Below the pieces are notes generated by a model. It made no database searches, had not been told where the DNA came from, and saw only the letters and a program-made list of their open reading frames with translations. This document shows positions 1 through 5,976 of a stretch of DNA of 6,038 nt, in pieces. Source of the DNA: Candidatus Aminicenantota bacterium (GTDB lineage Bacteria; Acidobacteriota; Aminicenantia; Aminicenantales; JAFGBC01); the NCBI GenBank assembly GCA_016933355.1, contig JAFGBC010000105.1, positions 1 through 6,038 on the forward strand, read 5' to 3'. The position numbers and the translations under genes were made by a program. Numbering within the stretch: position 1 is the stretch's first letter; every line of letters begins with the position of its first letter.

Positions 1-2992
1 AAACCGACTGGTCGGACCGGTTGACGTCGATGGCCGGCTTGGTGACGATCGGGTGGTTGTAAGGGTCCTCGTAGATGACCTCGGGGTCCCATTTGTCGGG
101 CGCTCCCGCCGCGTCGATCTTCCAGATCCGGCCCAGCAGGTCTCCGAAATAGACGGCGTCGACGGCCCCGTCGTTGTCCTTGTCGGCCAGGGCCGGCGCG
201 CCCGGAATCGTGTTTTGGATCCCGAAGGGGCTGGCCGGTTCGGGCGTGTCCTTGATTTCCTCGTTGAATAGAACCTCGCCGTCCTCGATGTCCAGGCAGT
301 AGAAGTGATTGCCCAGGACGACGCTCGGGTCGCCGTCCGTGTCGTAGCCGGACGCGAAGAAAGCGACCCAGCGGCCGTCCGTGGGCAGCCGACCGACGGC
401 CGGGACGGACCAGGTCTCGCCGGTCGACTCGGGATCGTTGAACTCCCAGAGCGGCTTCGGGTCGGCGGGGTCGGTCACGTCGAGGCAGAAATAATACCAA
501 TGGTGGTCCTTGCCCCAGCCCGGACCTTGGCCGCAGACGGCCACGGTGTGCCAGGCTCCGTTGAAATAGACGTCGGCGAGCGTCGCCGTCCCGTCCACGA
601 AGGGGTGATGGACGAGGTATTCCCCGCAGTCCGGGTCCTGGACGCGCATCTTCTTGAGCTTATAGAGGAGGTTGTTGGGGATGAAGGCCCACTGCTCCTC
701 CATGGTTCCCGGATGGAAGCAGTGGAACATGCCGTCGTTGGCGCCGACCAGGATCGAGCGGGGGCGCTCGGCCTGGGCCGTCTTGAACGCGTCGTAGCTT
801 TCGGCGTCGCCCATCAAAGAGGGGATACCCTTGGGCGGCTCCAGGACCTGCGGGGAGGAATGATTGATGTCGCCCAGCTTCCAGGCCCGGCCCCGGCCCA
901 GGACGAACTCGATCAGGGGGACGGATTCCGGGCTGTCGATGCCCAGCCCGAGATAGGGCTCCAAGGCGGCGACCTCGGAGGGCTCGAAATCGATCCGGTC
1001 GTTCATGAGGCCGTCGCCGTCCCTGACCTCGGCGGTGAAGACATGGCGGCCGCTCCAGGGCGTCGCCGCCAGCACGGCGCCCGCGTCCGTGACGTAGGAA
1101 GCGCCGGCGCCCTTGATCTCCTGGATCGTCGTGCCCTTCGACGCGAGGAGGGTCATATCGGTCAGGTCCCAAGACCTGAGATGTCCTTTCCAGCTGGGAA
1201 ACTCGAACGAGGCCGAGAACAGGACCTCCTCCAGTCCGTCATGGCCGCCGTTGACCTCGGCGTAGGTGAAGGCGTGCGAAGTCCGGGAATACTCCCGTTT
1301 GATGATGTATTTATAATCGATGCCGAGATGGATGATGCGCGGCGTCTTCGTCTCGTCGCTTGAGGTCAGGATGGCCCGCCAGCGGAGGAACCAGCCGGGC
1401 GCCTGGAACCAGTGCTCGACGCCCGGGGTCACCGGGCCTTCCCAGAGCGGCTGGCCGTTATCGTCGTTGGAGTTGGAGAGGTAGTAAGCGACGGCGGTTC
1501 CGCTCGGAGTGTTGTCCACCGCTCTCAGCGTCGCCGAGACGACGGCGTTGTCGGAGGCGATGAACGAGCAGGGGAGGAGGTTGATCGAGTAGACCATGCC
1601 GTAGTCGACGTAGAGGGGAAAGGTGTCGTTCATGAAGAAGTAGCAGTTCCGGGAGTCGTTGCCGTCGGCCACGAAGAAGTCCATGTCGCCGTCGTTGTCG
1701 AAGTCTCCTACGGCGCCAGAGTCGAGGTCCCCCGAGGAGGAGACCTGGCTGCAGTCGCTCGGGACGCAGTATTGGGTCATGACGCCCGTCCCGTTGTTCG
1801 CGAACCAGTAGACGTAGCCGCCCGGCTGATTCGTGACGTGTCCGTCCGTGGCCAGGACCATGTCGAGGCCGTGATAGCCGTCCAGGTCGGCGGCCCGGAG
1901 CATGGTGGCGCTCCCGTGGGAGGCCGGGATCGTGATTCGTCTCGTCGAGACCTGGGAGAAATTTCCCAGCCCGTCGTTCCGGTAGAAATAGATGTAGCGC
2001 GAGTTCGCCGACCCGACGTAGAAATCGACGTCGCCGTCGTTGTCGAAATCGCCGGCGGCGACGCCGCATACCGCGTAGAGACCGCTCGAATTATTCGGGT
2101 ACGGATTGATCGCCGTCGGCAGGCGGGAGAAGACGCCGCTCCCGTTGTTGATGAAGATGACGACCTGTCCCCAGCGGCTGGTCGCCCAGCGGGTGGGCAC
2201 GCCGACGACGAGGTCGAGGTCCCCGTCGCCGTCGATGTCGATGGATTCGATGTTGCTCTCCCAACGGAAGTGGTCGCCGCCGGTCCCGAATTCGCCGTAG
2301 CCGTCGTTGACGAGGTCGCCCAGGTAAACGGGATCCGCGGCGTCGAAGACGGGCGCCAGGCCGGGCTCGAGGTCGTTTTCGACATAGAGATTTTTAAAGA
2401 GGAACAGCCGGCCCTGCCAGGTCAGGACGGCGATGTCGGGGTCGCCGTCGCGGTCGAAGTCGCCCGCGCCGCCGGCGACGATCTCGTACGTCCGGTCCAG
2501 GGCTGATCCCGCGTAGAGAAGATAATAGGGGCCGTCGAACAGGAAGCGGGTCTCGTCGGCGGGGTCCTTGCCCCGCGAAACGAAGAACGCGATGTTGCTG
2601 TCGGCGGGGTTGTTGTTGCCCAGGCTCGAGTTGGTGTGATAGTCGGTCGCACGGCCGCCCTGGATGAGGTCGACGAAGCCGTCCAGGTTGAAGTCGCCCG
2701 CGGCGCCCGTCATCCTCTGGTTGGTGGTGACGGCGTAGTCGCTGCCGGGGATGAAGTTCGCGCCCTTTTCACGGAGCCGGAGGGCGAGATCCCCCACTGC
2801 CTTGTCGATGGCGATGCCCTGCATATTGTTGGGGTCGTTGACGTTGACGGTCACCGGGTTGTTGCCGTTGCTGTAGGCGATGACGCTGGCGTCTCTCGTA
2901 TCGCAGTCGCCGACCTGGGCCGTCGCCTTGACGATGAAGAGCGCGGCCAGGATGGCCGCGGCCCCGCCCGTGATCAGGATGGCTTTTCTCAT
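1..2992 (-). CDS. pilY1: PilY1-like type IV pilus tip adhesin with N-terminal FG-GAP/VCBS propeller (C-terminus outside window)
   Basis: Likely the secreted tip adhesin and assembly factor of a type IV pilus. The frame is open for 997 codons from ATG 2992 and leaves the window without a stop; Pseudomonas PilY1 is about 1,160 residues. Residues 1-25 are a Sec signal peptide (Arg-Lys, then a hydrophobic run, probable cut after ATA). Residues 96-450 hold six Asp-rich FG-GAP/VCBS loops. Residues 460-565 are an unassigned linker domain. From about 570 the PilY1 (Neisseria PilC-type) beta-propeller begins, with WKLGDINHSSP at 704-714, ILVGANDGMFHCF at 747-759, and a calcium loop at D937, D939, D941 and D945 followed by YFGDLLGRIWKID. 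This loop has the D-x-D/N-x-D-x-x-x-D spacing of the calcium site in the Pseudomonas PilY1 C-terminal domain. No VWA/MIDAS motif or RGD is seen. The pilX stop is 16 bases upstream, and a GAAGGG site lies 8 bases before the start. The family call is strong; the ligand is unknown. Confidence 0.93.
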   Translation of the reverse strand, partial: MRKAILITGGAAAILAALFIVKATAQVGDCDTRDASVIAYSNGNNPVTVNVNDPNNMQGIAIDKAVGDLALRLREKGANFIPGSDYAVTTNQRMTGAAGDFNLDGFVDLIQGGRATDYHTNSSLGNNNPADSNIAFFVSRGKDPADETRFLFDGPYYLLYAGSALDRTYEIVAGGAGDFDRDGDPDIAVLTWQGRLFLFKNLYVENDLEPGLAPVFDAADPVYLGDLVNDGYGEFGTGGDHFRWESNIESIDIDGDGDLDLVVGVPTRWATSRWGQVVIFINNGSGVFSRLPTAINPYPNNSSGLYAVCGVAAGDFDNDGDVDFYVGSANSRYIYFYRNDGLGNFSQVSTRRITIPASHGSATMLRAADLDGYHGLDMVLATDGHVTNQPGGYVYWFANNGTGVMTQYCVPSDCSQVSSSGDLDSGAVGDFDNDGDMDFFVADGNDSRNCYFFMNDTFPLYVDYGMVYSINLLPCSFIASDNAVVSATLRAVDNTPSGTAVAYYLSNSNDDNGQPLWEGPVTPGVEHWFQAPGWFLRWRAILTSSDETKTPRIIHLGIDYKYIIKREYSRTSHAFTYAEVNGGHDGLEEVLFSASFEFPSWKGHLRSWDLTDMTLLASKGTTIQEIKGAGASYVTDAGAVLAATPWSGRHVFTAEVRDGDGLMNDRIDFEPSEVAALEPYLGLGIDSPESVPLIEFVLGRGRAWKLGDINHSSPQVLEPPKGIPSLMGDAESYDAFKTAQAERPRSILVGANDGMFHCFHPGTMEEQWAFIPNNLLYKLKKMRVQDPDCGEYLVHHPFVDGTATLADVYFNGAWHTVAVCGQGPGWGKDHHWYYFCLDVTDPADPKPLWEFNDPESTGETWSVPAVGRLPTDGRWVAFFASGYDTDGDPSVVLGNHFYCLDIEDGEVLFNEEIKDTPEPASPFGIQNTIPGAPALADKDNDGAVDAVYFGDLLGRIWKIDAAGAPDKWDPEVIYEDPYNHPIVTKPAIDVNRSDQSV
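158..184 (-). other. Calcium-binding loop of the PilY1 C-terminal propeller
   Basis: Residues 937-945 of the PilY1-like protein read DKDNDGAVD, placing Asp at loop positions 1, 3, 5 and 9. It is followed by an aromatic-Gly-Asp-Leu-x-Gly-x-Ile-Trp strand. In Pseudomonas aeruginosa PilY1 the equivalent calcium loop controls the switch between pilus extension and retraction. The ligand pattern is visible in the sequence; the regulatory role here is inferred from that homologue. Confidence 0.8.
1643..2707 (-). repeat. Six FG-GAP/VCBS calcium-loop repeats encoded in the pilY1-like gene
   Basis: This protein-level repeat covers residues 96-450 of the PilY1-like protein. Loops of the form D-x-D/N-x-D-G-x-x-D begin at residues 100, 178, 252, 315, 369 and 430, so they are spaced 54 to 78 residues apart, which fits blades of an integrin-alpha-type propeller. 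Four of the loops are preceded by Gly-Asp in AGDF or VGDF form. Several blades end in a typical asn-x-gly-x-gly-phe turn (around 282-288, 339-345 and 400-406). The fifth loop is degenerate, with Tyr at the third ligand position. The DNA is also repetitive: a 21-base stretch at 1685-1705 recurs at 2030-2050 with one mismatch. Confidence 0.85.
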
Positions 2993-3000
2993 GGCGTTTT

Positions 3001-3008
3001 CCCTTCCC
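3001..3008 (-). promoter_or_regulatory. Ribosome binding site of the pilY1-like gene
   Basis: A purine-rich GGGAAGGG lies 8 bases before ATG 2992 and directly follows the stop codon of the pilX-like gene (3009-3011). It supports this start and, with the hydrophobic signal peptide that follows, makes a later start unlikely. Confidence 0.7.
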
Positions 3009-3539
3009 TTAATTGAGAGCGATCTCGACTTCGATCCGCGACGAGCTGTCGCGCGGGCCCCGCCCGATGCAGACCAGGATGCAATCCGTCTCGTCCTGGG
3101 CGCCCAGGACCTCGTCGTCGATCAGGAAGACGGTGTAGGCGAAGCGGGAGTCGCCGGGCATGGCGACGTCGGCGAACAGTTCGTTTTCGGAGTTGGCCAG
3201 GACGTCGGCGATGAGCTGGCGGTCGGTCAGGCGGCGGAAATAGTTGGGGCTGATCGGGTCGTCCAGGCCGCTCGCGCCGCCGTAGGTCGTCCGGTACAGT
3301 GTCGTGAAATCGGCGATCACGCCGTCCGCGAACTGCCCGGTCAGATGCTGCCAGCCGGCGTCGAAGCCCGCCTCGGCGGCCTGAAGGGCCTGCTGTTGGA
3401 GCCGGATGTTGCCCGAGACCTCGGGCCCGGACTGCGTGACGGCGATGACGGTGATTCCCACGCCCAGGAGGAAGGCGAGGACGAGGATGACGATGACCAG
3501 GCCCATGCCCTTGCGGATGTCAAGGTTAACGCGTCTCAT
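3009..3539 (-). CDS. pilX: PilX-like minor pilin
   Basis: A 176-residue minor prepilin, probably part of the tip-priming complex that starts pilus assembly and displays PilY1. The N-terminus is a short basic leader ending in Lys10-Gly11, then a hydrophobic helix (about residues 12-36), then the Ala-Ala-Glu-Ala-Gly stretch (54-58) characteristic of PilX N-terminal domains. After the probable cut at Gly11 the mature protein starts Met-Gly-Leu-Val-Ile, so position +5 is Ile and not Glu. That is normal for PilX/GspK-type tip subunits. Two Cys near the C-terminus (153 and 157) could form a small disulfide loop. The start ATG has a strong GAGGAGG site 5 bases upstream that overlaps the end of pilW, and the gene sits directly before pilY1. 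The size suits a PilX. Without the pilY1 neighbour, a GspK-like pseudopilin would be the alternative, but GspK is usually much longer. Confidence 0.85.
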   Translation of the reverse strand: MRRVNLDIRKGMGLVIVILVLAFLLGVGITVIAVTQSGPEVSGNIRLQQQALQAAEAGFDAGWQHLTGQFADGVIADFTTLYRTTYGGASGLDDPISPNYFRRLTDRQLIADVLANSENELFADVAMPGDSRFAYTVFLIDDEVLGAQDETDCILVCIGRGPRDSSSRIEVEIALN

Positions 3540-3544
3540 GGCCG

Positions 3545-3551
3545 CCTCCTC
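3545..3551 (-). promoter_or_regulatory. Ribosome binding site of the pilX-like gene
   Basis: GAGGAGG is the strongest Shine-Dalgarno match in the operon. It sits 5 bases before ATG 3539 and overlaps the TGA stop of the pilW-like gene (3550-3552), so translation of the two genes is probably coupled. Confidence 0.85.
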
Positions 3552-4734
3552 AGCGCGCTCCGGTATTGTAGATGACGAGGGCGTTGTTTCGGACGGTGGC
3601 CGTCGATTCGAGCAGGAACCTCCGGCGCCAGTCGTCCGGCGTCGGCCCGGTCGCGCCCGGGGAATCCGAGATCGCAGGCCGCCGGTAGACCTGGACGTCG
3701 GCGATGGGCGTCTTGTTCACGGTCAGGAAGGGCCGGGCCGTCCGGCCCAGGACCTGGACGCGGATTTGGCTGATACGGCTAAGCCTCTCCTTCTTGGTCT
3801 GGCGGGTGGCGTCGTCGTCCGTCGCCAGGATTGTCCAGTTCGCGTTGTCCCAGGGCTGGAATCCGTCCAGCTGGCCGTTGCCGTCCATGTCGAAATCCCC
3901 GTTGTACTCGAACTGGAGGTTCTCGATGTTCATGGCCAGGGGCATGTGGATCCCCTCGGCCTGATCGGTATCCTCGTTCGTCGAGAGGTAGAGGACGTTG
4001 GGGATGCCGAGATAGCCGTGGCCGGCGTCCAGGTTGCCGATATTCGGGTAATCGGCGGCGTTCCCGGTCGTGTCCAGCCAGTAATACTTGATCTGAGCCA
4101 TCGTGATGATGCCGTTGTCCCAACAGTCGGGCTCGCAGTTGGTGTCGCTCAGACCGCCGGGGGGGTTAATGCCCGGAGCTTGGCCGGGCGGAAAATTGAC
4201 GTGGGCGGTGCCGCTGCCGCAGCCGCTTAGCATATTCTCGGCGATGAACCGGAAGGAATAGCAGCCCGGGCAGCTGGGCGACATGACGAGGACGGTCCTG
4301 TTCTCGTAGAAATCCGGGCAGTCGTAGGGCGCGTTCTCGAGCTCGTAGTCGAAGAGGAAGGCCGTCGCCGCGCTGCCCTGGTAGCTCTCGATATGGAGGG
4401 CGAGCGGGTCGTCGAAGTTCCCCATAAGCTTCAGGGAATCGGCGGTCTCGGGGGCGGGGCTGTAGGCGTTCACGCCCTCGATGCCGTAGCCGGTAATGTC
4501 GGGGAGCAGGCCGACGCCGGCCATCCGCGCGTCGCGCGAGATCAGATACATGGCGGAGCGGACGTCGTGTTGAACCTCGGAGAACTGGGTTTGGTCGACC
4601 GAAACCTTGTTGCTCCTTCCGTAAAGGCTGAGCGTTCCGATGATGATGATCAGGAGCAGCGTGCTCCCCAACAGGAACTCGATCAGGGTAAAGCCGGCGG
4701 CCCGTCCCGTCTTCGTTTGTCGTATGGGTTTCAT
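3550..4734 (-). CDS. pilW: PilW-like minor pilin
   Basis: A 394-residue minor prepilin of PilW type (GspJ-like fold), expected in the inner membrane and then at the pilus tip. The class III signal is clear: basic leader, Gly14, then FTLIE with Glu at mature position 5, followed by a hydrophobic helix to about residue 37. The helix continues into a coil with VRSAMYLISRDARMAGVG, typical of PilW. Six Cys (139, 155, 158, 172, 200 and 204) lie in the middle of the protein and could form disulfides. Asp282, Asp284, Asn286 and Asp290 make a possible calcium loop. I chose ATG 4734 over an in-frame GTG at 4743 because AGGTGA lies 5 bases before the ATG, while the GTG is itself inside that site. The GTG start would add only three residues. 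The gene begins 5 bases after the pilV stop and ends 10 bases before pilX. Confidence 0.9.
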   Translation of the reverse strand: MKPIRQTKTGRAAGFTLIEFLLGSTLLLIIIIGTLSLYGRSNKVSVDQTQFSEVQHDVRSAMYLISRDARMAGVGLLPDITGYGIEGVNAYSPAPETADSLKLMGNFDDPLALHIESYQGSAATAFLFDYELENAPYDCPDFYENRTVLVMSPSCPGCYSFRFIAENMLSGCGSGTAHVNFPPGQAPGINPPGGLSDTNCEPDCWDNGIITMAQIKYYWLDTTGNAADYPNIGNLDAGHGYLGIPNVLYLSTNEDTDQAEGIHMPLAMNIENLQFEYNGDFDMDGNGQLDGFQPWDNANWTILATDDDATRQTKKERLSRISQIRVQVLGRTARPFLTVNKTPIADVQVYRRPAISDSPGATGPTPDDWRRRFLLESTATVRNNALVIYNTGAR

Positions 4735-4739
4735 GGCGG

Positions 4740-4745
4740 TCACCT
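4740..4745 (-). promoter_or_regulatory. Ribosome binding site that decides the pilW start
   Basis: AGGTGA lies 5 bases before ATG 4734 and contains the TGA stop of the pilV-like gene. The alternative GTG start at 4743 falls inside this motif and has no comparable site at the right distance, so ATG 4734 is preferred. Confidence 0.75.
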
Positions 4746-5174
4746 GCTGCTGATGAGGGTCTGGATTTGCGAGCGGACCTTGTGGCCCTGGGGGTCGGCG
4801 ACGAGCTCGTCCATGTCGGTCGCCATGTGCTCGGCCGAGAAGACGAGGACCCGGATGTCCCAGAGCGTCCCTGTGTTCAGGACGGCGGTGATCCTCCGGT
4901 AGTCGTTGACGCCGTCCGCGTTGAGGTCGAGCGGCTCGTCGAAGGGGATCCCCGCCCAGGCGGCGATCTCGGTCTGCGTCATGTTCCGCATCGCGTCGAT
5001 CTGCTGCTGGGCCAGGAAGGTCGCGTTGGCGATCCGGTCCGCCTGGCGGTTCTGGAGGACGGCCAGCGTGAACATCTCGGCCAAGCCCAGGACGGCGATC
5101 CCGACCAGGGCCATCCCGATCAGGACCTCGATCAGCGTGAATCCTTTGCTCCGTTTCTTTTCGGTCTGGGCCAT
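4740..5174 (-). CDS. pilV: PilV-like minor pilin
   Basis: A 144-residue minor prepilin of PilV type (GspI-like). The leader is Lys/Arg-rich and ends at Gly11, then FTLIEVLIGMALVGIAVLGL supplies Glu at mature position 5 and the hydrophobic helix. After the helix, a stretch of AQQQIDAMRNM type is typical of PilV, where the helix leads into the globular head. The head holds an Asp-x-Asn-x-Asp-Gly-x-x-Asp loop (83-91) followed by YRRI. The start has AGGAG 8 bases upstream, inside the last codons of the fimT-like gene, with only one base between the two genes. The next gene, pilW-like, follows after 5 bases. PilV subunits act with the other minor pilins to prime assembly; here that role is inferred from position and family. 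Confidence 0.88.
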   Translation of the reverse strand: MAQTEKKRSKGFTLIEVLIGMALVGIAVLGLAEMFTLAVLQNRQADRIANATFLAQQQIDAMRNMTQTEIAAWAGIPFDEPLDLNADGVNDYRRITAVLNTGTLWDIRVLVFSAEHMATDMDELVADPQGHKVRSQIQTLISSR

Positions 5175-5175
5175 G

Positions 5176-5706
5176 TCAGAAGCTCCTGTCTCTGGCGTAC
5201 CGGACCAACCCGCCCGCGTAGACGCTGACGACCCGCAGGTCGTCCTGCAGGGCGCCCGTCAGCCGCTCGCTCTGGAGGGTCACCGTGTTCTGATTCACCG
5301 TGAAGTCCGTCACGTAACCGAGGGCGGAGAAGGTCACGGACTGGGCGGGCAGGCTGACCGTCGCCGCGAACTCGGGGGGAACGGTCTTCTCGATCTGGCC
5401 CGGGACGCGGACCCAATTCCCGTCCGCCGTCTCGTGTTCGACCACGTAGCGCCAGATGTTTTCCCTCTGAAGAAACCGGATGCGGTGGCTGATCTTGGCT
5501 CGGACGGCCAGGTGCTTGGTCTGCTGCATGGTCGTCAGGATGTCCTTGGCCGCGTTGTCGAACGTCCGCGTCCTCATGATGTTGTTGATGGAGGGGTAGA
5601 TGGCGAGCGCGGTCAGGCCGATGAGGGACACGACGACCATGATCTCGATGAAGGTGAACCCCCGCCCTGAACGGCTACGCCCCCGCCGAACGGATGATTG
5701 TCTCAT
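5176..5706 (-). CDS. fimT: FimT/FimU-like (GspH family) minor pilin
   Basis: A 176-residue minor prepilin of the GspH/FimT family and the first gene of the operon. A very basic leader (residues 1-15) ends at Gly16, and the mature protein starts FTFIEIM with Glu at position 5, followed by a hydrophobic helix to about residue 40. After the helix comes a segment of AAKDILTTMQQTKHLAVRAK type, the usual FimT/GspH amphipathic region. The C-terminal head has VTFSALGYV and a late VVSVYAGGLVRY strand, matching the family pattern of a Phe-Ser-x-x-Gly turn and a final Gly-x-(V)-R strand. ATG 5706 is preceded by GAGAGG at 9 bases and lies about 39 bases from a predicted transcription start. I cannot separate FimT from FimU by sequence alone; position before pilV favours the FimU role. 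Some FimT proteins bind DNA for uptake, but I see no decisive evidence for that here. Confidence 0.9.
   Translation of the reverse strand: MRQSSVRRGRSRSGRGFTFIEIMVVVSLIGLTALAIYPSINNIMRTRTFDNAAKDILTTMQQTKHLAVRAKISHRIRFLQRENIWRYVVEHETADGNWVRVPGQIEKTVPPEFAATVSLPAQSVTFSALGYVTDFTVNQNTVTLQSERLTGALQDDLRVVSVYAGGLVRYARDRSF
5183..5187 (-). promoter_or_regulatory. Ribosome binding site of the pilV-like gene
   Basis: AGGAG lies 8 bases before ATG 5174. It is embedded in the Arg-Ser codons at the end of the fimT-like gene, which favours coupled translation. Confidence 0.75.
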
Positions 5707-5715
5707 GTGGGCCTG

Positions 5716-5721
5716 CCTCTC
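5716..5721 (-). promoter_or_regulatory. Probable ribosome binding site of the fimT-like gene
   Basis: GAGAGG lies 9 bases before ATG 5706. It is weaker than the site of the pilX-like gene but is in the expected place. Confidence 0.55.
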
Positions 5722-5751
5722 AACGATGACGTCCCATCCGGTTATGAGGTC

Positions 5752-5780
5752 ATTCTAGCCTTCCGGGCCGCTTTTTTCAA
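5752..5780 (-). promoter_or_regulatory. Sigma-70-type promoter of the minor pilin operon
   Basis: On the minus strand, TTGAAA (5775-5780) and TAGAAT (5752-5757) are separated by exactly 17 bases. Each hexamer has five of six consensus bases. The predicted start of transcription is near 5745, giving a leader of about 39 bases before ATG 5706. It is the only strong promoter I find, and the gaps between the genes are too short for others, so the five genes are probably transcribed together from here. No sigma-54 type GG/GC element was seen. Confidence 0.7.
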
Positions 5781-5781
5781 T

Positions 5782-5794
5782 CCCCTTCGCGGGG
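5782..5794 (-). other. Short hairpin adjoining the -35 box
   Basis: On the minus strand CCCCGCGAAGGGG forms a four-pair GC stem with a five-base loop, directly upstream of the -35 hexamer. There is no T tract after it on either strand, so it is not a good intrinsic terminator. Together with the next bases it resembles a CRISPR repeat, but only one copy is present. Confidence 0.4.
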
Positions 5795-5921
5795 TTCAGG
5801 CTCGGCAGGCCGCCGGCGCTTTCCGGCACACGCACCTCTCCTTCCGCAGAATACCCGACAGGCCGTCCTCGTCCTTCAATATCGGCCGGTTTTCCATCTC
5901 TGGCAATCACCTTTACAGAGG

Positions 5922-5976
5922 AATCCGGGGGTGTATTTGACCGCCCCTTCTCACCCGCAGCGGCGACCCCGGGATT
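5922..5976. repeat. Imperfect inverted repeat upstream of the operon promoter
   Basis: Arms AATCCGGGGG (5922-5931) and CCCCGGGATT (5967-5976) pair at nine of ten positions around a 35-base spacer. The repeat lies upstream of the predicted promoter, so it is not in the pil leader transcript. It could be a protein binding site or part of the 3' end of a transcript entering from beyond base 6038; no T tract supports a terminator. Confidence 0.35.

Noticed and set aside
305..2506. Two long plus-strand open frames (305-1363 and 1412-2506), each over 350 codons
   Set aside because: They lie wholly antisense to the pilY1-like gene. Their translations are dominated by Val, Asp, Gly, Arg and Ala without domains, as expected from the complement of GC-rich Asp/Gly repeat codons, and they have no convincing ribosome sites.
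3406..5228. Plus-strand open frames at 3406-4230, 4393-4902 and 4767-5228
   Set aside because: All are antisense to pilX, pilW or pilV genes with clear prepilin signals, and none shows any recognisable protein feature.
3009..5706. Type II secretion pseudopilin cluster (gspH-I-J-K), which has the same order of fold types
   Set aside because: The four genes are followed by a clear pilY1-like gene, the last minor pilin is much shorter than GspK and has the PilX Ala-Ala-Glu-Ala-Gly pattern, so a type IV pilus is the better reading.
5707..5750. Cyclic-di-GMP riboswitch in the operon leader
   Set aside because: The predicted leader is only about 39 bases, too short for the aptamer, and no GEMM-like motifs are visible there or further upstream.
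5775..5800. CRISPR array
   Set aside because: Only one repeat-like unit is present; no second copy occurs at spacer distance in the window, and the nearest partial match (a TTCAAT near 5875) is too short.
5698..5940. An 80-codon plus-strand open frame spanning the upstream region
   Set aside because: It overlaps the fimT start and covers the sigma-70 promoter on the other strand, has no clear ribosome site, and its sequence resembles no family I know.
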